From NCBI RefSeq assembly GCF_964204865.1, contig NC_135251.1, positions 9,796,001 through 9,860,000 on the forward strand: 64,000 nucleotides of DNA. The letters are read 5' to 3'. The notes under the pieces were generated by a model that was given only the letters and a program-made list of their open reading frames with translations, did not search any database and was not told the origin of the DNA. The DNA is from Styela clava. Lineage: Eukaryota; Chordata; Ascidiacea; Stolidobranchia; Styelidae. Position 1 is the stretch's first letter; each line of letters begins with the position of its first letter. Of the stretch, positions 26,701-33,300 are shown in pieces. A program made the position numbers and the translations under genes.

Positions 26701-29305
26701 GTAAAGGTGTAAGGCGAACAGATATTTTCATTTATAATAGGTGAATTATCAGGCAACATTTGTTCAAAAACCGCCCAGTTCTGTCATCACGACAATACAT
26801 GGGGAAGTTTCAGTTAATCCGCCCAAATTAACATATATTCAGAAGACGGAGCCAAACCGCATTTACAACATTGATGTCTCAGCTGTTTCATGTGCTGGAT
26901 CTGGTCCTGAAACAATCGCAAAAGGCGAATGCATTACTGATAGTGAAGGTACGAATGAAGAATTTCAATTCTCGTAATAATAATTTTTACTCTTGATTAT
27001 ATATTTTTAAATTAGTACTCATAATTTGAACTAAATACTTGTTTCAACTAATTTTAAGTAAATACTCACTTATCGATAAAATTGGCATTTGTTTCAGCTC
27101 CCGATTATATTGAAGAGCCAAATATAATTGATGAATCGCCAGGTTCAACTAGGGATCTGGAAATAATTTTACCAAATGAAGATAACGGGCCTATAAGGTA
27201 GGTGAATTTCAATCTGCTAGATCTTCAAAAATATATATTGGTCTACTTTGTTTCATTAGTTATATATTAATAACAGTAAAACAGCAACAGTTAAAATTGG
27301 TATAGTGAGGACGTATACCCACTCGATAAAAAGATTCACAGAAGGGAAAAAATAGAAGTTACATAATTTATTTATTTTACGGTTATGATAATAAAATATT
27401 TAAAAAAAATTTCAGTTGCGTATTCGTCGTTGTCAAAAATGGACCCATTGATAACAATGATTTATTCGATATTGTTAAACTACGAAAAGTGTCATCGGAA
27501 GCATTGACAGAAGAAACTCCCAATGGGAAAGAATATTTGGCTGTCGCTATAAAACGGTTTGTCTTAGAATGTGGTAGAATTACAATACATATGCTTCTAC
27601 ATATTTTAAATTATGATTTCCATAATGTCATGATTTAGTCCTAATATACTTCCTTTTTAAATTTAATACTAGAATCAATGATCAATTATGCATGTGTCTA
27701 AATCTTTAACCATCATTTGGACACAATGTGGACCTATAAGTCGTTTTGATATTATATTGTTGTTGTTGTTTCTCTTGTTGTTAGCATGTTTATTCTTCGT
27801 CTGGATGGAATAATCGCTTTTCCCTTTAGCTACTGGATCAATCAACTTTAAAATTTTCCGGGGTTGAAAATTGTTTTTGTTCAAAGGTTATTACTTGTAG
27901 TTTTCCTAAATGTTTCTGTGAGATCTGATATTTCATCCAAAATCCACTGTTTTATTTTTAACCATGGGAACACGTTTATGTGACATTCTCACGGCTGGTA
28001 CTGTTAGTCTACTGTGTTCGATTGCATACTCGCATTACAGGGTTTTGTACTTCAGGTCCATGTATTATAGCAACGCTTTCTTGTTGCTATCCAGATATGA
28101 ATTTTCTGAAACATCCATAACTGTGAAACTTGGCGACGAAATTACCAGTGGCTGTGATGTCACAGACAAGAGCGCAAAAAATAGCATTAATCATTACGAC
28201 GCAAAGAACTGGCAGCTTGTAATTGGGAATAGCTACAGGTAATGCTATATATCTCAATAAGCATTCTGATGGCCCATAGCCCTATCAAATACCAAATGCA
28301 GATGAAGCGTACTAGTGAATAACGACATGAGCCTGCATAGAGAGATAAAAATAGTTCATTCTATTTCTATTTCAGTACTTACATTGTAACAACAAGTCCA
28401 AATGAAGAAGAAATGGTATTGTTTCAACAAAGCTCTATAGAAGAATTTGAGAATGGAAGTTCCAATTCGGGAACCGGTATCATTGACTGAACCATCACAA
28501 TAAAATTTTTCATTTAGTTATTTAATCAACTAGTTGCCTTTATACTAAATATAAAGAAATGTAACATCTATTTTATTTTTAACAGATATGGCATGGATAG
28601 CTGGTGTTGTGGTTGGTATAATTGCTTTAGCTACTCTAGTGGTTGGTGCAATTTTTTACACGAAACGTCGCCACCAATCTGAAAATAGAGAATCGTCGCT
28701 AAGTTCAAAGAGCACCTCAGGGGGTCATACCGACCTTTATGAAACTACGGGTTATCAATCAGCTGGAAATCCCGATATATCACCAGTAAATGATAAGGAT
28801 ATAGGTATGATATAAACATGTTTTGTATATATTTGGATTAATCTAGTTAAGGAATATGAAAAAACGACATCCCGTTTCTATGAACTTTGTGGATTCGACA
28901 ATGTGGGTGGGGTTCCAAATCGAACATTTTGGTATTCAGACAAAGCATTATGTACGATTCCACTATCTATGTGTAAATGAGGGGAAATATTTGTCATAGT
29001 CTTTTGAAATTAATTTCATTACTAAACTAAAATATTAAATAAAAATCATTTTTATTCAACGATGCCATAGTGTAAGAGCCAATGAATCCACAAAAAATTT
29101 GAATCATATTTATACACAATTATAAAAATTCCATATCATATTTGTTCATATTTAACGCCTAGAAAATCATATAAGTTTACAAAACTGTTACAAAACACTA
29201 ACAACAAAATTTATCTTCATAGATCAGCAACATATATATTCTACAATACCCGGGGTTGGATATGAAAATGTTGTTTTGCAGAATAAGGATTCGGATAATG
29301 CTTGA
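5661..29305 (+). CDS. Gene A: CTLD(x4)-EGF(x10)-FN3(x2)-TM receptor with tyrosine-motif tail, 33 exons
   Basis: This is a complete type I receptor gene. My exon chain, using GT..AG sites and conserved phases, is: 5661-5727, 7165-7315, 7811-7900, 8245-8357, 8700-8853, 9074-9175, 9336-9445, 9759-9924, 10901-10999, 12517-12626, 13158-13314, 14062-14148, 14899-15011, 15631-15729, 17118-17243, 18422-18547, 18966-19091, 19302-19427, 20932-21057, 22061-22186, 22386-22511, 23991-24116, 24884-25009, 25256-25355, 26055-26181, 26298-26480, 26741-26948, 27098-27197, 27416-27556, 28095-28238, 28376-28476, 28586-28804, 29223-29305. The lengths sum to 4158 bp, an open frame of 1385 residues plus stop. Domain order is signal peptide, four CTLDs, ten EGFs, two FN3s, an RPTP-like juxtamembrane region, TM and tail. 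Role (inference): cell-surface lectin-type recognition receptor with inhibitory-type signalling. I do not recognise an orthologue. The start is MAKITW; an in-frame ATG upstream at 5568 is not kept in frame in gene B. Confidence 0.85.
6771..7081 (+). mobile_element. R1 repeat, copy 2 (intron 1 of gene A)
   Basis: It has the same hairpin start, tgtctgtctg tract and conserved core as the copy at 1505. Gene B lacks it: there cacatcattg continues directly into tttttatattgatac at about 47085-47100. Comparison of filled and empty sites suggests a short GTT target duplication. So this copy inserted after genes A and B separated, or was precisely lost from B. Confidence 0.8.
7165..8357 (+). CDS. Gene A CTLD1 (exons 2-4: 7165-7315, 7811-7900, 8245-8357)
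   Basis: C-type lectin-like domain in three exons with phases 1-2, 2-2 and 2-1. The first exon gives YLFERFDTEKLLSDA and ECTVRGAWLFEP (helix and first conserved Cys). The second gives YYFMGLKKVGGEWIWSDY (the WxW-D core). The third gives NEPNENGQECACV, WASVIC and YVCQS. An EPN tripeptide of the mannose-type Ca2+ site is present, but the usual WND is WAS, so Ca2+-dependent sugar binding is uncertain. It is a short-form CTLD with two predicted disulfides. Confidence 0.88.
8700..9445 (+). CDS. Gene A CTLD2 (exons 5-7: 8700-8853, 9074-9175, 9336-9445)
   Basis: Same three-exon CTLD layout as CTLD1. Visible motifs are YLFGRFDTELPSSDA, QCTIRGAWLFEP, YLMGLRYLANNWRWSDW and KCACVQNKKWVSVTC. The last conserved cysteine is replaced by Gly: the exon ends YVGQS (codon GGT at 9436-9438) where gene B and the other CTLDs have YVCQS or YICQS. 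This would leave the first Cys of this domain unpaired. There is no EPN motif. Its similarity to CTLD1 (SDAE, GAWLFEP, TNTxHW) suggests internal duplication. Confidence 0.87.
9759..12626 (+). CDS. Gene A CTLD3 (exons 8-10: 9759-9924, 10901-10999, 12517-12626)
   Basis: A CTLD in three exons (phases 1-2, 2-2, 2-1). Motifs are GNLFERFGEVVENYATASD, CAIRGAQLVEI, SYLMGIQYSTSNNVW, DDPNEDCACI, GWIDVAC and YICQS, with the four short-form cysteines present. The GAQLVEI stretch is closer to canonical CTLDs than in CTLD1 and CTLD2. The two introns are long; the first holds a 16-bp minisatellite (10270-10675). The gene B counterpart is frameshifted in its last exon. Confidence 0.86.
10270..10675 (+). repeat. 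16-bp minisatellite in CTLD3 intron of gene A
   Basis: Degenerate tandem copies of about 16 bp, of the form gtgggtgcaaatgtac, span about 400 bp. The array creates a long spurious reading frame on the plus strand. Gene B has the same array, almost base for base, at 50275-50680. Confidence 0.85.
11000..12516. other. Intron between exons 9 and 10 of gene A
   Basis: No gene is seen in this 1.5 kb intron. About 12155-12370 has no counterpart in gene B, where the sequence jumps from caaagcacaactt to aacgtataactttt (near 52190-52215). That is an A-specific insertion or a B-specific deletion. Confidence 0.6.
13158..15011 (+). CDS. Gene A CTLD4 (exons 11-13: 13158-13314, 14062-14148, 14899-15011)
   Basis: A CTLD in three exons with the same phase pattern. 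Motifs are GDLLEKFDNKIRNAAARS, CSLWNGNLVDM, GLKYFDGEYRWTDGS (canonical W-TDG core), GQDCVKSGRDKWYDVSC and YICQTS. It is the most canonical of the four, although the WND position reads WYD. It lies directly before the EGF array. Confidence 0.87.
15245..15559 (+). mobile_element. R1 repeat, copy 3 (intron before EGF1, gene A)
   Basis: Same family as 1505 and 6771; starts ttacttatcgat and ends at aaattctcgtt. Gene B has the same insertion at 55336-55642, so this copy predates the A/B duplication, unlike the copies at 1505 and 6771. Confidence 0.75.
15631..15729 (+). CDS. Gene A EGF1 (exon 14)
   Basis: A 99-bp exon, phase 1-1, with six cysteines: CTGNSCKNEGSC, then CEC and a final C before ASN. 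It is shorter than the other EGF exons because the segment between the third and fourth Cys is brief. It links CTLD4 to the uniform 126-bp EGF series. Confidence 0.85.
15950..16060 (+). repeat. Interspersed-repeat-like segment (accgtatttccccggcgaataag)
   Basis: It carries the accgtatttccccg / aataag motif seen at the ends of many animal MITEs and repeats aataag twice. It is also present in gene B (56036-56115). I cannot delimit the element or find its partner end. Confidence 0.3.
17118..17243 (+). CDS. Gene A EGF2 (exon 15)
   Basis: A 126-bp phase 1-1 exon with six cysteines (CSSNVNPCQNEGSCEN, CKC, then IC). It lacks the usual glycine after the fifth Cys (CEPEYF rather than CxPGYF), a variant also present in gene B. 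Confidence 0.86.
18422..18547 (+). CDS. Gene A EGF3 (exon 16)
   Basis: A 126-bp phase 1-1 exon: CMNNPNPCQNGGSCVD, CDCKPGFFGNNC. It is preceded by atattttag. About 50 bp past its donor lies a degraded EGF-like relic (18593-18650). Confidence 0.86.
18966..19091 (+). CDS. Gene A EGF4 (exon 17)
   Basis: A 126-bp phase 1-1 exon: CPNNENPCENGGGCEN, CTCEPGYFDDTC. Its upstream intron end (aatcggtatgcctgcacg) resembles those before EGF5 and EGF9. That shows duplication of exon plus intron. Confidence 0.87.
19302..19427 (+). CDS. Gene A EGF5 (exon 18)
   Basis: A 126-bp phase 1-1 exon: CPNNVNPCQNGGLCEN, CTCMPGFFNNTC. NNT before the last Cys is an N-glycosylation sequon. The upstream intron end (aatcggcatgattgcacg) is shared with EGF4 and EGF9. 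Confidence 0.87.
20013..20766 (+). mobile_element. hAT-like non-autonomous element in EGF5-EGF6 intron
   Basis: The right end, read on the minus strand, is CAGAGTGGTCCAATCCCTAG followed by GCGGGTCGGATGCGGCC. The left part has cgggtcgcagatatttttt and ggccttgcgggccgcag. These are typical hAT-type ends; the left terminus looks truncated. No transposase ORF. The gene B copy is at about 60530-61282. Confidence 0.6.
20932..21057 (+). CDS. Gene A EGF6 (exon 19)
   Basis: A 126-bp phase 1-1 exon: CPNNPNLCQNGGSCVN, CNCIPGYFDNAC. In gene B the same exon has Pro for Leu (NPNPC) and GVSCDN for GGSCVN. A clear EGF half-module relic follows in the intron (21106-21160). Confidence 0.87.
21106..21160 (+). 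other. EGF C-terminal half relic in intron
   Basis: In one frame this intron stretch reads YRCDCRLDYYGIFCDN, which is the C-x-C...C second half of an EGF domain, without a donor site. Cognate relics lie the same short distance after EGF3 (18593-18650), EGF8 (22570-22630) and, displaced by a MITE, near 23625-23690. Gene B has them at 59105, 61621 and 63093. Confidence 0.6.
22061..22186 (+). CDS. Gene A EGF7 (exon 20)
   Basis: A 126-bp phase 1-1 exon: CPNNDNPCQNDGSCEN, CNCKPGYFYVTC. Gene B has FNVTC, an N-glycosylation sequon, where gene A has FYVTC. The acceptor is cattttcag. Confidence 0.87.
22386..22511 (+). CDS. Gene A EGF8 (exon 21)
   Basis: A 126-bp phase 1-1 exon: CSNNPNPCQNSGSCEN, CNCESGFYDNIC, donor gtaagt. 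This is the last exon before the region that was tandemly duplicated, so by phase it could splice to EGF9 at 23991 or to EGF9' at 30204. Confidence 0.87.
23029..23486 (+). mobile_element. hAT-type MITE in EGF8-EGF9 intron of gene A
   Basis: It starts cagtgattttgaacc and ends gattaaaaccactg, giving inverted termini of the CAGTGnTTTT hAT type. The flanks gaataata and gactaatt match at 6 of 8 positions, consistent with a decayed 8-bp target duplication. The interior includes gtttgggggtgttcaagg and ttaggggttcggcagg. No transposase ORF. Confidence 0.65.
23991..24116 (+). CDS. Gene A EGF9 (exon 22)
   Basis: A 126-bp phase 1-1 exon: CPNNGNPCQNGGSCVN, CTCIPGYFNDTC, with an NDT sequon. It is the first exon of the duplicated 3' cassette; EGF9' at 30204 differs by few bases. 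The upstream intron sequence gttatgtcgcataac marks the left breakpoint of the duplication (about 23968). Confidence 0.88.
24884..25009 (+). CDS. Gene A EGF10 (exon 23)
   Basis: A 126-bp phase 1-1 exon: CEHNANPCLNGGRCIS, CDCVGGYFGDFC. It is more divergent from the others than they are from each other. It connects the EGF array to the FN3 domains. Confidence 0.87.
25256..26181 (+). CDS. Gene A FN3-1 (exons 24-25: 25256-25355, 26055-26181)
   Basis: Fibronectin III-like fold. TPKIISACGEPC leads to INVTWKP (B-strand Trp), then YQITLL and IIENLYPDSQYDIK (the L-P-x-Y E/F strand signature), continuing into ITACPTNC in exon 26. Phases are 1-2 then 2-0. The intron holds a mariner-type MITE (25596-26013). 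Confidence 0.78.
25596..26013 (+). mobile_element. Mariner-type MITE with ~100-bp inverted repeats
   Basis: Left end caggatgtctcaaaaatagg and right end ttgaaacaccctg are inverted (CAGGGTGTTTCAAAA). The inversion continues through the TTTTGATTTGCTTTTCAG and tagtatggataagtagta blocks for roughly 100 bp. The paralogous, larger copy at 31980-32588 keeps a transposase remnant. Confidence 0.8.
26298..26948 (+). CDS. Gene A FN3-2 (exons 26-27: 26298-26480, 26741-26948)
   Basis: Second FN3-like domain. It reads GLPGKILTATVSQN, YCGVTWTWPE, VNYQATFVQKPPSS, KLTYIQKTEPNRIYNIDV and SAVSCAGSGPETIA. The VTWTWPE and IYNIDVSAVSCAGSGPET elements match the B strand and F/G strands of FN3. Exons are phase 0-0 and 0-1; the donor of exon 26 is cag/gttagc. 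Confidence 0.78.
27098..28476 (+). CDS. Gene A juxtamembrane region, RPTP-like (exons 28-31)
   Basis: Exons are 27098-27197, 27416-27556, 28095-28238 and 28376-28476. The reading is EIILPNEDNGPIS, CVFVVVKNG, GKEYLAVAIKR, ITVKLGDEITS, WQLVIGNSY and YIVTTSPNEEE. The succession NGPI / VxVV / YxAA-like / F-V-GD / pL-x-G-x-SYxI is that of the membrane-proximal FN3-like region of receptor tyrosine phosphatases. No phosphatase domain follows. The donor of exon 29 (cg/gtttgt) is weak but conserved in the second copy. Confidence 0.7.
28477..28504 (+). promoter_or_regulatory. Read-through stop and AATAAA: candidate secreted-isoform end (gene A)
   Basis: If the intron after exon 31 is not removed, the frame continues GTGIID and stops at TGA (28488-28490), just before the TM exon. 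AATAAA follows at 28499-28504. The second cassette keeps the same arrangement with a different stop, TAA (35012-35014), and AATAAA at 35023-35028. Confidence 0.45.
28586..28804 (+). CDS. Gene A transmembrane and proximal tail exon (exon 32)
   Basis: A single hydrophobic helix, WIAGVVVGIIALATLVVG followed by AIFY, then the basic stop-transfer TKRRH and a Ser-rich stretch (ESSLSSKSTS). The tail carries two tyrosines in TDLYETTGYQSAGNPD. Phase 1-1, donor atag/gtatga. This fixes the protein as type I with a short cytoplasmic tail. Confidence 0.88.
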
Positions 29306-30180
29306 AGTTCTTCTGATAATTTTAATAAGTTGCTGAAACTTAAGACAATTATATATTTTATGAGGGTTCACTTGAACAATATTTGTGTTAGCATACATTT
29401 GCTTGAAGAACCGAATTTTAAATATGGGGAAATCTTAGAAAATAAAATAACAGAAATTTTGTCAAAATGAGATTCAATTTTAAATTACAAATTTCGTATA
29501 AAGAACGTTGAATTTTGTTTATTGGTCGGCATTAATTTATGCAATGATGTTTGTTTTATTTCTTCTCATTCGCTGTATAAATTTGGCACAATTACAAAAA
29601 ATCTTGTGGTTTATGAAAAAGATGGTATGGATAAATAAATACAATATCCTTCAATAATTGGATATATATTTTTTTTCAATATAAGAATATTTTAATAATA
29701 ACGCTTATGGGGATTTTTATATTTTTTCAATGTTATAATTTCCTTCCAAGTATTTATCTTTCTAGAAATAAAGTAACTATGGGACGGATACTTTATTATT
29801 TGTATCCGATAACAGTTCAGTAATTCAAATTTCAAACATTCTCGAATTTTACATTCTCTTCTATGGTCGAGTTTGACGAAAAATGCCTAGAATATGCAAA
29901 AAAAGCCTTAAATTTATGTTTTGTTGAAAATTCAATATCCTGGTGATGCATGGTATCGTGGTAATGTCAAATATTTACCCTGAAAGAATATACAAACTTC
30001 ACAGAAGTGAATGAAATTCGATATAAGGTTATAATAAAAGATCCTTGTTATAGAAGAATGCTTTGCAACTACTGTAAGCGCCAGCTTATATTGAATATTT
30101 AGCATAGTAGAGTACAAGTGGGATAGGTTGTAATTAATTTTAGTCTTCATTATATAAATGGCATTTCATTATATAAACTG
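28805..30180 (+). repeat. 3' flank of receptor unit, copy 2 of 3
   Basis: Last intron, terminal exon and downstream flank, similar to 1-1504 and 35350-36840. It ends abruptly at about 30180, where EGF8-EGF9 intron sequence resumes. That is the junction of the 6 kb tandem duplication. Confidence 0.82.
29223..29305 (+). CDS. Gene A terminal exon with ITIM-like motif (exon 33)
   Basis: It reads DQQHIYSTIPGVGYENV, then VLQNKDSDNA and TGA. VGYENV fits the ITIM consensus (I/V/L/S)xYxx(I/V/L). YSTI is a YxxI motif, but with His at -2. The two tyrosines are 8 residues apart, too close for a standard ITAM. Conserved in length and phase in the three copies in the window. Confidence 0.82.
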
Positions 30181-30203
30181 GTTATGTCGCATAACAATTT
30201 CAG

Positions 30204-30329
30204 AATATTGCCCCAATAATGGGAATCCGTGTCAAAATGGAGGCAGCTGTGTAAATATGCCAGAAACAGATCCATATTATAAATGTACTTGCATGCCTGG
30301 ATATTTCAACGATACCTGTTCTAGCGATG
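30204..30329 (+). CDS. Cassette 2 EGF9'
   Basis: A 126-bp phase 1-1 exon. CPNNGNPCQNGGSCVN is identical in residues to EGF9 of gene A; the later half reads CTCMPGYFNDTC (Met for Ile). Confidence 0.85.
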
Positions 30330-33300
30330 GTGAGCAAGAAAATGCGTTTATTTGAATTAATTTTAGTTTAATAAAGATTCCATTGAAAACTGAAATACGA
30401 AAACGTATTAGCATTTTAACTCCTAGCGTTAATTATTTCCAGTCTGTCTGGACGATATATCGTTACACTCATTTACACTCAATGTAGGACCACAACATAT
30501 TGTTCCGCTATATGAACTTTTATAGGAAATTATCAATTCATTCACAGAATGCATAAATATTATAACAGTGACCGCGCATAAGCAATATGGCAAAACCATG
30601 AATTCATTCTAGCAAATAGTGGCAGGTCTTTCTTATCCATTATTATATAAATTAAAAGAATATTTTTTCATCTACAGCCAACAATTCCAAAATTAAAACT
30701 TTATTTTTATCTATAATACAATTTGACAACGTAGAGAATATTTATTCTACAATACCTGGGGTTGGATATGAAAATGTTGTTTTGCAGAATAAGGATTCGG
30801 ATGATGCTTGAAGTTCTTTTGAACAATTCCAAAATTAAAACTTTATTTTTATCTATAATACAATTTGACAACGTAGAGAATATTTAATCTATATCTTTCA
30901 CGATGAGAGAATACAAATCATTCCGGTTTGTTTGTTTCCATTGATATTACCTGAATATCGATTGATGACAGCTAAAAAATATAACTTTTCGAGCCTCTTA
31001 ATAACATTAAAATTGTCTGTTGTCAAGGTTATTGATTCTAAGAAAAAGTTTCAAACGCCCATCACATCTTTCTAATATGTAACTTTGTTCGTTTTAAAAG
31101 TTGGAAACATCCCCAAATCGATTTTACTTGATATGGTGGTATAATTGGTGGGTTTAGATTTGTTTAGAGGTTTATTGTGTGTCAATTCATACCCTGATCT
31201 ATATAAATTACTTATTTCGCTTCTAATCGCACAAATTGAATAGGTAATGCACCCACAAAGAGATCTTACTTTTTAGACTATTGCGAGCACAATGCTAATC
31301 CGTGTCTAAATGGAGGAAGGTGTATATCTACTCATGGTATTCATCCATATTTTGAATGCGACTGTGCGGAAGGATATTTTGGTGATTTTTGCTCTGACGA
31401 CCGTAAGTATTGTTCTAGTAATTTAGTTAAGTGTGTTAAGGAACTTGATTCTCGTACGAATACTTGCAATAAATGTTACTGTTTTACATAATTAGAACTA
31501 ATTAATAAGTGAAGAAAATTTTAGGGCATTCACTGTTTTAAAAAAAGACATCGCCTTTATACCGTGTGACAAACAAGAGCAAACAAAATACTCCTACATA
31601 TCTTGCTAAATAAGTATTTCACATCAAATTTCGGTATAAATATTTCAGAATTTGAAACACCAAAAATTATCAGTGCCTGTGGAGAGCCTTGCACAGACGA
31701 TGGGAAAATTAATGTCACTTGGAAGCCGCATACTGCAATTAAACACTTGTAAGTCGGTATTTGGTTGAAACTGTCGTTGATGTCTAAACTAAACAAAACA
31801 TTATATTTCCTATTCAATCCTCATACATTGTATATTCAATTTTACAAAGTGGTACTGGAAAGTTTCATTCATTCAAATTTCAGAATACAACACAATTTTG
31901 TTTATACTTTCGAAACTTTATCTTCGTTTCAACATATACAAGACCAACTGAGTTTGTATCCTTACATATTTAACTACTGCAGGATGTCTCAAAAATAAGT
32001 AAACACTTTTAATTTTGATTTGCTTTTCAGCTACTCATCATCATAGACCGTTCATTTTTTCAAAAAACATAGTATGGATAAGTAGTAAAATTTAGGTATT
32101 GTTTGCATTTTCCATGACGAAGAGGTAAACCCCAAAATGAGGTGCAATATTGCTGTTTGGCACGAAGCATATATCCAGTAAGGCAAACTCAGCGCCTATT
32201 TGGAATTAATTCGGCTCTAAATGTTTTTCCTCGGAGCATCCGCACCTTGGTCTTCCTGATCTTTGTACATCAACTACATATCCAGTTTTCATAAATTTAC
32301 GATGAATTGCATAAAATGTTCCTCGCGTAGAAGCCGAATTAATTTCAAAACCCCGTTGAAGAGGCACTGAGTTTACCTTACTGATTTATATGCTCCTTGC
32401 CAAACAGCAAATTTTCACCGCATTTCCTGGTTAATCTTTTTCTCATTCTGTGGGTTGAGTAAAATACAAAAAATACTTAAATTTTACTCCTAAGCATACT
32501 TTGTTGTCTGAAGAAATGAACCTTCTATGATGAGTACCTGAAAAGCAAATCCAAATTAAAATTGTATACTTACTTTTGAGACACCCTGTAAGTTAAACTA
32601 GTCATACAAAGATGCTTAATTTATTACAGATATCAAATAACACTCTTGAATTCATTCGAAGAATGGCATAATTCTGGTGAAATTGCTCCAAGTGATATTC
32701 ATGTGCAAAATTTGATCATCGAAAATTTGTATCCAGATTCACAATACGATATTAAGGTATGAAATACAGTAGAATGCTAACAAAGTTCCATTGCTGATTA
32801 CTTTAAATATATATATTTTTAACTGACATAAAAAACGTATACAGAAGAACAAGTATTCATTTGTTTTTTCAGATAACTGCTTGCCCGACAAACTGTATCG
32901 CAGAACTAAGCGATAACGCAACCGCCACCACAGGAATTGGTTTACCTGGAAAGATACTCACAGCAACAGTTTCACAAAATTACGAAACTAATTATTGTGA
33001 AGTTACTTGGACTTGGCCTGAAACCATATCAGAGGAAGATGTTGAAATGTTCCAGGTTAGCATTAGTTATTATTGATTTATGTTAAAGATAATTATGAAT
33101 AGGATTTTACATTTTGACGTCACTTTATCGAAAAAATGAGAAATAAATTACATACAAGAAATTTTTGTGCAAAATGTTTAAAATTTCCTATATATCAATC
33201 ATATTTACATTCTATTTATATAATTCCATATTACGTCCGATACTTGATGAAATATAAATTTTATATTTTTTTTTGGTAAAGGTGTAAGGCGAACAGATAT

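Noticed and set aside
29223-29305. ITAM in the tail
   Set aside because: YSTI and YENV are only eight residues apart from Tyr to Tyr, leaving four residues between the motifs; an ITAM needs about six to twelve. An ITIM-like reading of VGYENV fits better.
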